Positions 42,804-51,744 of a DNA stretch of 64,000 nt are shown piece by piece. A model generated the notes under the pieces. That model was not told where the DNA came from. It did not search any database and worked only from the letters and a program-made list of their open reading frames with translations. Every line of letters begins with the position of its first letter. Position 1 is the first letter of the stretch. The stretch is from an uncultured Pseudomonadales bacterium (lineage in GTDB: Bacteria; Pseudomonadota; Gammaproteobacteria; Pseudomonadales; Azotimanducaceae): contig OY282460.1 in NCBI GenBank assembly GCA_958296295.1, forward strand, positions 3,224,001 through 3,288,000, given 5' to 3'. The translations under genes and the position numbers were made by a program.

Positions 42804-44769
42804 ATGGCTGAACACCGGGCGGGCGCTCGTTCTGACGTTCGCGGCGCTGCTCGGCATCGGCGCTTGCGTGCTCGACGACTACGGCGTGGTGTGGGACGAA
42901 TCCGCGCAACAGTCCCTCGCGGCGGCGAATTTGCTCTATGCCGCCGGTCAGGACGACACGCTGCTCGCGCACCGCGATCGAAACTACGGCGTGGCGTTCG
43001 AGCTGCCGCTGCTGCTAGTCGAACTCGCCCTGGGTCTCGACGACCCCCGCCACACCATGCTGTTGCGTCACGCCTTGACGCACATCTTCTTCCTGGTCGG
43101 TGGCCTTTGCTGCGGTCTGTTGACGCATCGGCTTTGCGGCTCTCGGGGGCTCGCGGTGCTGGCGATGCTGTTGTTCGTCTTGAGTCCCCGCCTGTACGCG
43201 CACTCCTTCTTCAACACGAAAGACGTGCCGTTCCTGTGCATGTTCATGATCGTGCTGCTGCTCGCCCAGCGGGCGTTCACCAAGGACAACGCGGCGGCGT
43301 TCACGACCCTTGGCGTGGCGGTCGGCCTGCTCGCGAACATCCGCATCGCCGGGGCGGTGCTCGCCGTGGCGGTGGTCGCGCTGCGAGCGCTGGACTGTTG
43401 CCAAGCCGCCGACCGGCGGGAGAGAAAACGAGTGCTGGCCACCACCGGACTGTTCCTTGGGGCCGGCATCGTCGTCTTGTACGCCACCTGGCCATACCTT
43501 TGGGCAAACCCCGCCGCGCGTTTCATCGAGGCGTTGGGAGAGATGGCCGATCATCCAACCCGCATCGTCTCGCTGTTCGCCGGGGATATGGTCGCCGGCG
43601 GGGACTTGCCCTGGCGCTACGTTCCCGTTTGGCTGGCGATCACGACGCCGCCAGCTCTGCTGGCGCTTGGCGGCGTCGGGGCCGCGCTTGCGTTTCGCCG
43701 GGGCGTGAAGCGACCGCGGCTGGCCCTCGCCAACACGCCGCAACGCTTCTGGCTGCTTTTGGTGGCGACCCTCGTCATTCCGCCGGTCGTGGTGGCCGCC
43801 CTGGAGGTCAACCTCTACAACGGCTGGCGCCAGATGTACTTCCTGCACGCGCCGCTGGTGCTGCTCGCGGCGTTGGGTGCGCGAGGGCTGGCGGCCGCCT
43901 GCGGCGTCCGGGGCAAGCGTGTGCTGGCGGCGGCGGCGACCCTCGCGGTCGCGGCGACCGCGGCCGACATGGTGGTCATCCACCCGCACCAAGCGCTCCA
44001 CTTCAACTACCTGGTGGATCGCGCCACCCCCGAAAAGTTGCGCGGTCGCTACGAGCTGGATTACTACGAGACCTCTTTTCGTCAAGCGCTGGAACAACTG
44101 CTGCGGCATGTGCCGACAGGAACGATAAGTGTCGCCATCCCGTACGAAAGCATGAACCGCGACATCCTGCCGGCGGTATCGCGCCGCCGACTGCGTATTC
44201 CCACGGCGGCGGCCCCCGGCTTCGCCGACTTCTTCGTCACGAACCATCGGCAACATCGTCACTCCGGCCGGGCGCGGCCCGCCTACGCGCCGTCCGTCCT
44301 TGACATCAAGGTGTTCAACAACACCGTCGCGAGCGTTTTGGCCTTGGATCTGGCGACGCAGAGCGAGAGTGTGGCGCGGAAGTACCTGGAGGACTATCGG
44401 CTCGCCGCCGACGCGCAAGCGCAGCCCGGAGCGCTGTTCGCCGCCAAGGTGCGGGCCGGCAGCCTTTACCTGCGCAAAACGCCTTGCGCCGGCGAGGACG
44501 TGCTGGCGCGCTTTCTGGTGAAGGTGACGCCTAGGCAACAAAGCCGGTTGCCGAAACATCGGCACCGACACGGCTTCGAAGCCTTGGGTTTTCGTTTCGG
44601 CGAACGCGGCGCGCGCGTGGCGGGCGGATGTCTCGCAAGCGCGCCGTTGCCCGACTACGCCATCGGCGCGATCGACATCGGCCAATACTTGTTGCGCACC
44701 AACCGCTTCAATCTGCCCGAGACGAGAGTGCTTTGGCAGGCGCCCGTGCCGGTTCCCCCGGACGCCTAG
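42784..44769 (+). CDS. Glycosyltransferase family 39/PMT-like membrane protein
   Basis: 661 residues from ATG 42784, inside the end of the previous gene. The N-terminus LTFAALLGIGACVLDDYGVVWDESAQQSLAA has a first helix followed by a periplasmic DE pair, the pattern of GT39/ArnT-type enzymes that use polyprenyl-phosphate sugars. Around ten helices follow. The C-terminal 200 residues are soluble and lie in the periplasm, and contain FKVK-like basic patches but no known motif. It probably glycosylates a lipid or protein at the outer face of the inner membrane. Its last 62 bp overlap a convergent coiled-coil gene. Confidence 0.75.
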   Translation: MRKPPLEWLNTGRALVLTFAALLGIGACVLDDYGVVWDESAQQSLAAANLLYAAGQDDTLLAHRDRNYGVAFELPLLLVELALGLDDPRHTMLLRHALTHIFFLVGGLCCGLLTHRLCGSRGLAVLAMLLFVLSPRLYAHSFFNTKDVPFLCMFMIVLLLAQRAFTKDNAAAFTTLGVAVGLLANIRIAGAVLAVAVVALRALDCCQAADRRERKRVLATTGLFLGAGIVVLYATWPYLWANPAARFIEALGEMADHPTRIVSLFAGDMVAGGDLPWRYVPVWLAITTPPALLALGGVGAALAFRRGVKRPRLALANTPQRFWLLLVATLVIPPVVVAALEVNLYNGWRQMYFLHAPLVLLAALGARGLAAACGVRGKRVLAAAATLAVAATAADMVVIHPHQALHFNYLVDRATPEKLRGRYELDYYETSFRQALEQLLRHVPTGTISVAIPYESMNRDILPAVSRRRLRIPTAAAPGFADFFVTNHRQHRHSGRARPAYAPSVLDIKVFNNTVASVLALDLATQSESVARKYLEDYRLAADAQAQPGALFAAKVRAGSLYLRKTPCAGEDVLARFLVKVTPRQQSRLPKHRHRHGFEALGFRFGERGARVAGGCLASAPLPDYAIGAIDIGQYLLRTNRFNLPETRVLWQAPVPVPPDA

Positions 44770-45133
44770 CCCGGTACCGGCGTCGCGACGGACTCGGCGA
44801 CGACTGGCCGGGCACCGCGCTCGGCGACATCCCGCGCAGCACCGCCCGCAGCAAGCCATCCCCGCGGGCGAGGCGATCGCTGATGGCGTCAACGCGGGCG
44901 TCCATCCTGTCCAGGCGGGCCTCCATCTTGTCCAAGCGGGCGTCCATCCTGTCCAAGCGGGCGTCCATCCTGTCCAAGCGGGCGTCCATCCTGTCCAAGC
45001 GCTTGGTGAACTGGGCGTCCATTTGATCGAAACGCTGGTCCATGCGGGCGCCTCGGTGGTGGAAGCCGCCTGGCATCACGGCCAGCGGCGCGCCCGCGGC
45101 GCCGAGCTCCATGGTCGATTTCGACAATGCCAC
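44708..45133 (-). CDS. Heptad-repeat coiled-coil protein
   Basis: 141 residues from GTG 45133, selected because AGGAG (45142-45146) lies exactly 8 bases upstream. Residues about 30-90 consist of the heptad LDRMDAR repeated about seven times with few changes, giving a perfect long coiled coil. Before it are HH and Gly/Ala-rich sequences, and after it a basic, Ser/Pro-rich tail. No signal peptide is seen. Function is unknown; such proteins often form oligomers or tethers. The 3' end overlaps the convergent glycosyltransferase gene by 62 bp, which is unusual and may mean the true protein is shorter. Confidence 0.7.
   Translation of the reverse strand: MALSKSTMELGAAGAPLAVMPGGFHHRGARMDQRFDQMDAQFTKRLDRMDARLDRMDARLDRMDARLDKMEARLDRMDARVDAISDRLARGDGLLRAVLRGMSPSAVPGQSSPSPSRRRYRARRPGEPARAPAKALSSRAD
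44896..45010 (-). repeat. Tandem 21-bp repeats encoding heptads
   Basis: About five and a half units of GGGCGTCCATCCTGTCCAAGC (one base longer than shown in some copies, period 21 bp) run across the coiled-coil gene. Several units are identical, which points to recent slippage and likely length variation between strains. Confidence 0.85.
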
Positions 45134-45141
45134 GATTGGTA

Positions 45142-45146
45142 CTCCT
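45142..45146 (-). promoter_or_regulatory. Ribosome binding site of the coiled-coil gene
   Basis: AGGAG on the minus strand, 8 bases before GTG 45133. It favours that start over the ATG at 45112. Confidence 0.6.
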
Positions 45147-45237
45147 CTTGTTTGTCGTATCGGTTGTCGAACAAGGTATGGAATACGCCTTTAGAGGATT
45201 TTATCAATAAATACAACGTCCTACAAATATGTACGAT

Positions 45238-45267
45238 CTGACCGCGCACCGAGCCTGGTGTTACAAT
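45238..45267 (+). promoter_or_regulatory. Promoter of metG
   Basis: CTGACC and TACAAT with an 18-bp spacer, 44 bp upstream of ATG 45312, next to an A/T-rich patch (45180-45235) that is the most A/T-rich sequence in this part of the window. The opposite strand of that patch may drive the coiled-coil gene. Confidence 0.5.
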
Positions 45268-45311
45268 CCACTTTCTCCACTATCTCGAATCTCCAAATCC
45301 GGAGCCGTCCC

Positions 45312-47306
45312 ATGCGCCGCATCCTGGTCACCAGCGCGCTGCCGTACGCCAACGGCGCCATCCACCTCGGGCACTTGTTCGAGCACATCCAGACCGACAT
45401 CTTCGTGCGTTTCCAGCGGATGCTCGGCAACGAGTGCCTCTATGTCTGCGCGGACGACGCCCACGGCACCGCCACGATGCTTCTCGCCGAGCGCGAGGGC
45501 ACGTCCCCGGAAGCGCTGATCGACCGTCTGCGGGGCGAACACGCCGCGGATTTTCGCCGCTTCCACATCAGCCACGACAACTACCACTCCACGCACTCGG
45601 CGGAGAACGAACACTACGCCACGCTGATCTACAACCGTCTCAAGGAAGGCGGCCACACGTTCACGGCGGATGTGGAACAGCTCTATGACGCCGAGCGCGG
45701 GCTGTTCCTCGCCGATCGTCAAGTCCGGGGCGACTGTCCGCGCTGCGGCGCCGCGGATCAGCCAGGCGACAACTGCGACGAATGCGGCGCCACCTACGAC
45801 GCCGTGGAGCTCGTCAGACCACGCTCGGTACTCTCGGATGCCGTGCCGCAGCTGCGCCGATCGGAACACCACTTCGTGGACTTGCCGCAATTCCAAGGGT
45901 TTCTCGAGGATTGGACCGCCAGCGGCCCCGTGCAGCCGGAAGTGGCCAACAAGCTCGCCGAGTGGCTCGACAGCGGCTTGCGGCCGTGGGACGTCAGCCG
46001 CGACGCGCCCTACTTCGGTTTCCCGATACCGGATGCGGAAGGCAAGTTCTTCTACGTCTGGATGGACGCCCCCATCGGCTACATGGCGAGCTTCAAGAAC
46101 CTGTGCGATCGCACAACCGGCCTCGACTTCGAGGACTTTTGGCTTCCCCAAAGCGGTGCGGAAGTGCATCACTTCATCGGCAAGGACATCGTCAATTTCC
46201 ATTGCCTGTTTTGGCCGGCGGTTCTCGCCCACGCGGGATTCCGCACGCCAACGCGCATTCACACGCACGGCCACATCACGGTGGACGGCAAGAAGATGTC
46301 GAAAACCCGAGGCACGTTCATCAACGCCGGAACGTACTTGGAGCATTTGAATCCGGAATACTTGCGCTACTACTTCGCAACGAAGATGTCGGCGAGCGTG
46401 GACGACATGGACGTCAACCTGGCGGATTTCGTCCAGCGCGTGAACACGGATCTGGTGGGCAAGGTGGTCAACATAGCGTCACGCTCGGCCAGCTTCATCG
46501 GCCAGCGGTTTGGCGGCAAGTTGTCGGCCTCGGTGGCGGACGAGGATCTGTGGGCCGAGGTCGCCGGCGCGCGAACGGCACTCGCGGATCTCTACGAACG
46601 CGGCGATGTTGGCCGGGCCCTGCGCGAGGTCACCGCGCTGGCGGACAGCGCGAACCGCTACATCGCCGCCCGTCAGCCGTGGAAGGCCATCAACGACCCG
46701 GCGCGCCGCGACGAGGCGCACGGCGTGTGCTCGCTGGGCGTGAACATCTTTCGGGCGCTGGTCGTCTATCTGAAGCCGGTGCTGCCGGCGATGGCGGAAA
46801 AAGCGGAGGCGTTTCTGCAGGTTCCACCGCTCGCGTGGGAGGACGCCGCGACGCCGCTTTTGGATCACGCCATCGCGCCTTACGAACCGCTCTTCACACG
46901 CTTGGATCGCAAGGCCTTGGATCGGGTCGTGGCGGCAACGCGAGCCGAAGCCGAGACGCAAGCCGAAGCCGAGACGGCGACCACCATCGGCATGGAGGAC
47001 TTTCTCAAGGTCGATCTGCGCGTGGCCCAAGTCGTCGCCGCCCGTCCCGTGACCGGAGCGGACCGGCTGCTCGAACTGGAGCTGGATGTGGGCGACCATG
47101 AACGCCGCGTTTTCGCGGGCATCCGCTCGGCCTACGCTGCGGAAGATCTCGTCGGCCGGCTCGTGGTTCTGGTGGACAACCTGGCGCCGCGCAAGATGCG
47201 CTTCGGCACCTCCGAGGGAATGGTGCTGGCCGCGTCGCACGACGACACCGGCGTTTTCCTGCTCGCCGCGGACAGCGGCGCCCGGCCGGGCATGCGGGTG
47301 ACTTGA
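45312..47306 (+). CDS. metG: Methionyl-tRNA synthetase
   Basis: 664 residues from ATG 45312; upstream in-frame codons back to 45258 are not protein-like. Class I signatures are present: HLGHL (HIGH motif, residues 18-22) and KKMSK (327-331). Zinc-binding cysteines are at CPRCG and CDECG, placing it in the type with two knuckles. The C-terminus from about residue 560 is the dimerising tRNA-binding domain ([30 protein letters not shown]). It charges initiator and elongator tRNA with methionine. Position just before the rnf genes matches gammaproteobacterial genomes such as Pseudomonas. Confidence 0.98.
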   Translation: MRRILVTSALPYANGAIHLGHLFEHIQTDIFVRFQRMLGNECLYVCADDAHGTATMLLAEREGTSPEALIDRLRGEHAADFRRFHISHDNYHSTHSAENEHYATLIYNRLKEGGHTFTADVEQLYDAERGLFLADRQVRGDCPRCGAADQPGDNCDECGATYDAVELVRPRSVLSDAVPQLRRSEHHFVDLPQFQGFLEDWTASGPVQPEVANKLAEWLDSGLRPWDVSRDAPYFGFPIPDAEGKFFYVWMDAPIGYMASFKNLCDRTTGLDFEDFWLPQSGAEVHHFIGKDIVNFHCLFWPAVLAHAGFRTPTRIHTHGHITVDGKKMSKTRGTFINAGTYLEHLNPEYLRYYFATKMSASVDDMDVNLADFVQRVNTDLVGKVVNIASRSASFIGQRFGGKLSASVADEDLWAEVAGARTALADLYERGDVGRALREVTALADSANRYIAARQPWKAINDPARRDEAHGVCSLGVNIFRALVVYLKPVLPAMAEKAEAFLQVPPLAWEDAATPLLDHAIAPYEPLFTRLDRKALDRVVAATRAEAETQAEAETATTIGMEDFLKVDLRVAQVVAARPVTGADRLLELELDVGDHERRVFAGIRSAYAAEDLVGRLVVLVDNLAPRKMRFGTSEGMVLAASHDDTGVFLLAADSGARPGMRVT

Positions 47307-47309
47307 ACC

Positions 47310-47900
47310 GTGGCCGATCTGCTGCTCATTCTGCTTTCGGCGGCGCTGGTCAACAACTTCGTGCTCGTGCAATTCCTGGGCCTGTGTCCATTCGTCGGCA
47401 CCTCCGCGCGGTTCGAGACGACCGTGCCGATGACGCTCGCGACGATGTTCGTGCTCGCGGTGGCGGCCGTCGCCACCAATCTCTTGCACCACCACCTGCT
47501 TGCGCCGTTCGGACTGGAGTACCTGCGCATCATCGCCTTCATTGTCGTCATCGCGGCCTGCGTGCAGTTCACGGAGCTGTTCGTGCGGGCGGCCAGCCCC
47601 TTGTTGCACCGGATGCTCGGCCTCTACCTGCCGCTCATCACCACCAACTGCGCGGTTCTCGGCGTCGTGCTGATCGCCGTGGACGAAGGCCTCTCGCTGG
47701 CGCGCACTTTGGTGCTGGCCATAGGCGCCGGCGCCGGTTTCGGCGTTGCCATCGTGGCCTTCGCGGCCCTTCGGGAACGCATCAACGACGACGCCGTTCC
47801 GGCGCCCTTGCGCGGCGTGCCGCTCGCGCTCGTCACCGTCGGTTTCATGGCGTTGGCGTTTCACGGCCTGCGGGGCATCGGCGCCGGCATGGGCGCGTGA
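47310..47900 (+). CDS. rnfA: Electron transport complex subunit RnfA/RsxA
   Basis: 196 residues from GTG 47310, 3 bp after metG. Six helices are predicted; family sequence is plain in LLLILLSAALVNNFVLVQFL, GLCPFVGTS and LYLPLITTNCAVLGV. RnfA is an integral subunit of the Rnf (Rsx) complex, which couples electron transfer between NADH and ferredoxin to ion movement across the inner membrane. Its stop overlaps the start of the next gene (GTGA). Confidence 0.95.
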   Translation: MADLLLILLSAALVNNFVLVQFLGLCPFVGTSARFETTVPMTLATMFVLAVAAVATNLLHHHLLAPFGLEYLRIIAFIVVIAACVQFTELFVRAASPLLHRMLGLYLPLITTNCAVLGVVLIAVDEGLSLARTLVLAIGAGAGFGVAIVAFAALRERINDDAVPAPLRGVPLALVTVGFMALAFHGLRGIGAGMGA

Positions 47901-49396
47901 CGGCCGCGCTCGCGCTGGGCGGCATCGGCCTCGCCCTCGCCTGCCTGCTCTGCGTCGCTCGGCTGGCGCTGGCCGGCAAAGAGAAGCGCAACGCCTCGGC
48001 GGTGGTGGACGCCGTGGACGCCCTGCTCCCGCAGACCCAGTGCGCGCAGTGCGGCTATCCGGGCTGCCGACCCTACGCCGAAGCGGTCGTCGCCGGCGCC
48101 CGCACGGACCTCTGCGCTCCCGGCGGGCCGGACACGGCGGCGCGATTGCGCGACCTGGTGCGCGGCGAGGGCGTGCCATCGGCGTTGCCGCGGCCCCACG
48201 AGCAGGTGGCGCGCATAGTGGCGGGGGACTGTGTCGGCTGCGGGCTCTGCCTGGCCGCGTGTCCCGTGGACGCGATCGCCGGCGCCCCGCAATTTCTCCA
48301 CGCCGTGGTTTCGGAACACTGCACAGGTTGCGAGCTGTGCGTGCCGGCGTGTCCCGTGGACTGCATCCAAATGGTCGCGCCGACGGTGGCGAGCGGATTC
48401 CCCGAATCCGCGCGCGTCGCCGGGGAGAGCGACGTCGTCGAACGCATTGCCGCGGCAGGCGTCGTCGGCATGGGCGGCGGCGGCTATCCGACGGCCGGCA
48501 AAATTCGCGCCGCCCTTGCCGCCGGGGCCGATTGCGTGGTGGCCAACGGCATGGCCAGCGAACCCGGCGCCACCGCCGACACGACGTTGCTGCGCGATCA
48601 TCTGGACGAGGTGGTCGCCGGCCTGCGTTTGGTCGGGCAATGTCTCGGCGGCGACGATGTCCGACTGGTTCTCGCCGTGCCGCCCGGCAGCCGGTTGCCG
48701 CGGCCCGCCGTGGAAGTGGATCTGCCGTATCCCGCCGGTGACGAGCGGGCGTTGGTGCGCCACATCACCGGGCGACCTGTGCCGGCGGGGGGCCATCCCA
48801 CGGATGTCGGCGTGCTGGTGTTGAACGTGGCGACCTTGTTTGCCGTGCGGGAAGCGGTCGCCGGCGGCAAGGCGCTTGATAGACGGCTGTTGACCGTGGA
48901 TGGCGCGGACGTGTGGCTGGCGCTCGGCACGCCGCTCGGGGCCCTGCCGGTGGCCGCCGGCACCGCTGGCCTGCGCGTCAATGGCCTCTTGACCGGCCGG
49001 CCCGCGGCGCGGGGGGAGGTGGTCGAAGCGACCACCTTCGCCGTGGATGCGGCGCCGAAGCCGTCGCCATGCATCGGTTGCGGCTGGTGCGAGCCCGCCT
49101 GCCCGGAAGGGCTGGCCCCGGAGAACCTGCACGCGACGTTCGATGCCGGGCGAACGGATGCCGACGCCTTCGCCTGCACGGAGTGCGGCGCCTGCGCGGC
49201 CGCGTGCCCCAGCGCGATCGATCTGGTCAACGAATTCCGCGTCCTCAAGCGGCGAACCGGGGACGAACGCCTTGGGCGGGCCCGCGCCAACACCGCCAAG
49301 GCGCGGTGGGAAGCGCGCGACAAACGGTTGGCCGACCAGGCGCGGCAAGCGCGATCGCGGCGTGAAACACGGCTGCGCGCGGCGCGTCAGTGGTAG
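47897..49396 (+). CDS. RnfB-RnfC fusion, electron transport complex iron-sulfur and FMN/NADH subunit
   Basis: 499 residues from GTG 47897. Residues 1-163 are RnfB: one N-terminal helix, the Fe-S domain with Cys49, Cys52, Cys57 and Cys73 (CAQCGYPGC), then two 4Fe-4S ferredoxin clusters (from Cys112 and Cys142). Residues about 176-499 are RnfC: the FMN/NADH-binding GMGGGGYPTAGK (191-202), SLBB-type sequence, and two 4Fe-4S motifs starting at Cys392 and Cys427. There is no stop or gap between the halves. The RnfC part lacks the usual first 130 residues (barrel-sandwich domain) before the GMGG motif. It is bordered by rnfA and rnfD, so no separate rnfB or rnfC exists here. Confidence 0.9.
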   Translation: MTAALALGGIGLALACLLCVARLALAGKEKRNASAVVDAVDALLPQTQCAQCGYPGCRPYAEAVVAGARTDLCAPGGPDTAARLRDLVRGEGVPSALPRPHEQVARIVAGDCVGCGLCLAACPVDAIAGAPQFLHAVVSEHCTGCELCVPACPVDCIQMVAPTVASGFPESARVAGESDVVERIAAAGVVGMGGGGYPTAGKIRAALAAGADCVVANGMASEPGATADTTLLRDHLDEVVAGLRLVGQCLGGDDVRLVLAVPPGSRLPRPAVEVDLPYPAGDERALVRHITGRPVPAGGHPTDVGVLVLNVATLFAVREAVAGGKALDRRLLTVDGADVWLALGTPLGALPVAAGTAGLRVNGLLTGRPAARGEVVEATTFAVDAAPKPSPCIGCGWCEPACPEGLAPENLHATFDAGRTDADAFACTECGACAAACPSAIDLVNEFRVLKRRTGDERLGRARANTAKARWEARDKRLADQARQARSRRETRLRAARQW

Positions 49397-49609
49397 TGTC
49401 GGCGCCAGGTTTCGCGCCACACCCTTAGAACGCGCCCACGCGATCCGGGATCTTGGCCGCGAACGGACACCGGCCAGCGCGGCCCTGGCGGCGAACCGAC
49501 GGTGCGCAGGCCGTCCGGGTTGGTCGCGCCGAGTGGCCCGTGAAGACGTGGACGGCCGGCGTCCGCCAAGTGTCGGAGGGCCGCAAGCCGCCGGTTGAAG
49601 CGGATTCAC

Positions 49610-50521
49610 ATGATCAATTGGTTCGCCAAGCCAACCGAAACGCCGGTCATCATGGACCGCGTGTTGATCGCGCTGGCGCTTCCCGTCGCCGTGTCGGCTT
49701 GGGTGTTCGGCCCGATGGCGCTGGCGCACTGCGCGGTGGCGCTAGCGGCCGGCGCCGGGTTCGAGAGCGTCTGCCGCTTCGCCCGAAACCGGACGCCTTG
49801 GCCGTTCGCGGATCGCAGCGTTCCGGTCACCTGCCTGCTCATCGCGTTGGCGATGCCGCCTTCCGCCCCGCTTTGGCTGTCGGTGGTCGCCGTGGGCATC
49901 GGCGTGGTGTTGGCCAAGGAACTCTACGGCGGCTTGGGCCGCAACGTGTTCAATCCGGCCATGGCCGGATACGCCGCGGTGTTGGCGGCCTATCCGCAGG
50001 CGCTCGCCCACACCGACGCGACCACCGGCGCCACGGCGCTCGACGCGCTGCGCTTTCGGGGCGCGATGACCATAGACGAAGCGAGCGGCGGCCCGGCGTT
50101 CGGCGTTCTCGGCGGCGCCGGTTTCGAGTGGGTGAACGCCGCCGCTCTTGCCGGCGGGGTGTATCTGCTGCTGGTTCGCGTGGTGCATTGGCGCTTGCCG
50201 CTGGCGGTGCTGGTCGGCTTGGGTTTGCCGGCGGCGATCTTCCACGACGCCGGCAGCTCGGCGAGTTTGGGTTCGCCGGTGTTCCACTGGTTCGCCGGCG
50301 CGTCCATGTTGGCGGCCTTTTTCATCGCCACGGATCCCGTCACCGCCCCGCGGGCCGCCGGCCACCAGTGGTTGTTCGGGCTCGGCGTGGGCGCGTTGGT
50401 GTTCGCCATTCGCGCCGCCGGCAGCCATCCCGATGGTGTGGCCTTCGCCGTGTTGCTGGGCAATCTCGCGACGCCGGTGCTGGATCGGCTGCGCGCGGCG
50501 AGGAGCGGACAGGCGCCGTGA
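49610..50521 (+). CDS. rnfD: Electron transport complex subunit RnfD/RsxD
   Basis: 303 residues from ATG 49610. It is a polytopic membrane protein with family motifs ELYGGLGRNVFNPAMAGYAAV and DATTGATALD; Thr142 in TGAT is the expected covalent FMN attachment residue. Later helices include GSPVFHWFAGASMLAAFFIATDPVTAP. A 213-bp gap separates it from the B-C fusion; I see no gene in that gap. RnfD forms part of the ion-translocating core. Its stop overlaps a GTG in another frame (50518) that may matter for translation of the next gene. Confidence 0.93.
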   Translation: MINWFAKPTETPVIMDRVLIALALPVAVSAWVFGPMALAHCAVALAAGAGFESVCRFARNRTPWPFADRSVPVTCLLIALAMPPSAPLWLSVVAVGIGVVLAKELYGGLGRNVFNPAMAGYAAVLAAYPQALAHTDATTGATALDALRFRGAMTIDEASGGPAFGVLGGAGFEWVNAAALAGGVYLLLVRVVHWRLPLAVLVGLGLPAAIFHDAGSSASLGSPVFHWFAGASMLAAFFIATDPVTAPRAAGHQWLFGLGVGALVFAIRAAGSHPDGVAFAVLLGNLATPVLDRLRAARSGQAP

Positions 50522-50578
50522 TCGATCCGGCGGCCACGCTCGCCGCCTTCGTTCGTCACCGGCTTGCGGACGACGAGC

Positions 50579-51145
50579 ATGCGAGGGCATCATCATCCAC
50601 TTCTCAACCAATCCCGAAGCGGTCCTTGGGCGGCGCACCGCCGGCTCGTTTCGCCACCGCAATTGACCATTCGCTCGTTCGCCGCATCGTGCTCTGTTCT
50701 GCTGCTGCTCGGCGCCGGCGCCGGCGGGCTTCTGGCGTGGTTCGCCGCCGCGACCCAAGAGAAGGCGCGCGCCAACCGCCAAGCGGCGCAAACGCGCGTC
50801 CTGCGTGAACTCGCCGGCGTGGATGTCGATGCCGCGGCACCGGGCGATGTGCTCTATTGCGCGAACGATCTCGTGATCTTGCGCGGCGTCGGCCGGGGCT
50901 ACGGCGGCCCGTTTCAATTGGCGGTGGCCACGGACGACAGCGGCGCCCTGCTCGGGGTGCGGGTGCTCGAACATCGGGAGACCCCCGGCTTCGGCGACAT
51001 CCTGGCACCCGAAGCAGAGTGGTTGGGTTCTTTCCAAGGGGGCGAAGTGGATGCGGTAACCGGGGCGACGGTGACGTCCACCGCGGTGATCAACGCGGTG
51101 GCGCGCCTTGCCGAGCGGGCCCGCGCCGAGGCGTGCGGGCCATGA
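50579..51145 (+). CDS. rnfG: Electron transport complex subunit RnfG/RsxG, short form
   Basis: The FMN-binding domain is clear: GYGGPFQLAV, HRETPGFGD and the flavinylation motif DAVTGATVTS near the C-terminus. One helix (SCSVLLLLGAGAGGLLAWFA) anchors it. The start is unsure. ATG 50579 gives 188 residues with an unusual 28-residue lead; TTG 50663 would start just before the helix (160 residues). A GTG at 50518, coupled to the rnfD stop, opens a different frame. The globular domain is shorter than in most RnfG. The stop overlaps the rnfE start. Confidence 0.85.
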   Translation: MRGHHHPLLNQSRSGPWAAHRRLVSPPQLTIRSFAASCSVLLLLGAGAGGLLAWFAAATQEKARANRQAAQTRVLRELAGVDVDAAAPGDVLYCANDLVILRGVGRGYGGPFQLAVATDDSGALLGVRVLEHRETPGFGDILAPEAEWLGSFQGGEVDAVTGATVTSTAVINAVARLAERARAEACGP

Positions 51146-51744
51146 GCGCGTTCGGGGAAGCGGCTTTGCGGCGAAACCCCGCATGGGTGCAGCTACTGGG
51201 CCTTTGCCCGCTCTTGGCCGTCTCCAACACCGTGGCGAACGCCGCCGGCCTCGCGGTCGCGAGCGCGGTGGTGCTCACCGGCTCGGCCTTTTTCATCGCC
51301 TCCGTGCGCCGGTGGATTCCGGCGGATGTGCGGTTGCCCTGTTTCGTGCTGGTCATCGCCACCTTCACCACCCTCGTACACCTCGCGATGGAGGCCTACG
51401 CCTTCGAGTTGCACCAGCGAATCGCCCTTTTCGTTCAAATCGTCGTCACCAACTGCATGATTCTGGGGCAAGTGGAACGAGTCGCCGCCAAAGTTCGCGT
51501 TGGTCGGGCCCTGGTCGACGCCCTAGGCGCATCGGCCGGTTTCGCGGCGGCCATTCTCGCGGTCGGCGCGGTGCGCGAGGTCATCGCTGTGGGGTTTCCG
51601 CTCGCCGCGATGCCCGCTGGCGCCTTTGTGATCGCCGGTCTGCTGCTCGCTCTGGCAAACGCGCTTGCCGCAAGGGATTGGCGGTTCGTCCCGCGCCGGT
51701 CCAGCGCGCGCCGATCTCCGGAAACACCGCTGGAACGCCAATGA
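51142..51744 (+). CDS. rnfE: Electron transport complex subunit RnfE/RsxE
   Basis: 200 residues from ATG 51142, which overlaps the previous stop. Six helices are predicted, and the family segments NPAWVQLLGLCPLLAVSNTV and FVQIVVTNCMILGQVE are clear. It pairs with RnfA as the other half of the symmetrical membrane core. It is the last rnf gene, and the DNA-repair gene nth begins 4 bp before its stop, as in Escherichia coli, where nth follows rsxE. Confidence 0.95.
   Translation: MSAFGEAALRRNPAWVQLLGLCPLLAVSNTVANAAGLAVASAVVLTGSAFFIASVRRWIPADVRLPCFVLVIATFTTLVHLAMEAYAFELHQRIALFVQIVVTNCMILGQVERVAAKVRVGRALVDALGASAGFAAAILAVGAVREVIAVGFPLAAMPAGAFVIAGLLLALANALAARDWRFVPRRSSARRSPETPLERQ

Noticed and set aside
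44896..45010. Short repeat array that could be taken for a CRISPR or attachment site
   Set aside because: The 21-bp period is in frame and encodes heptads, with no spacers or palindromic arms.
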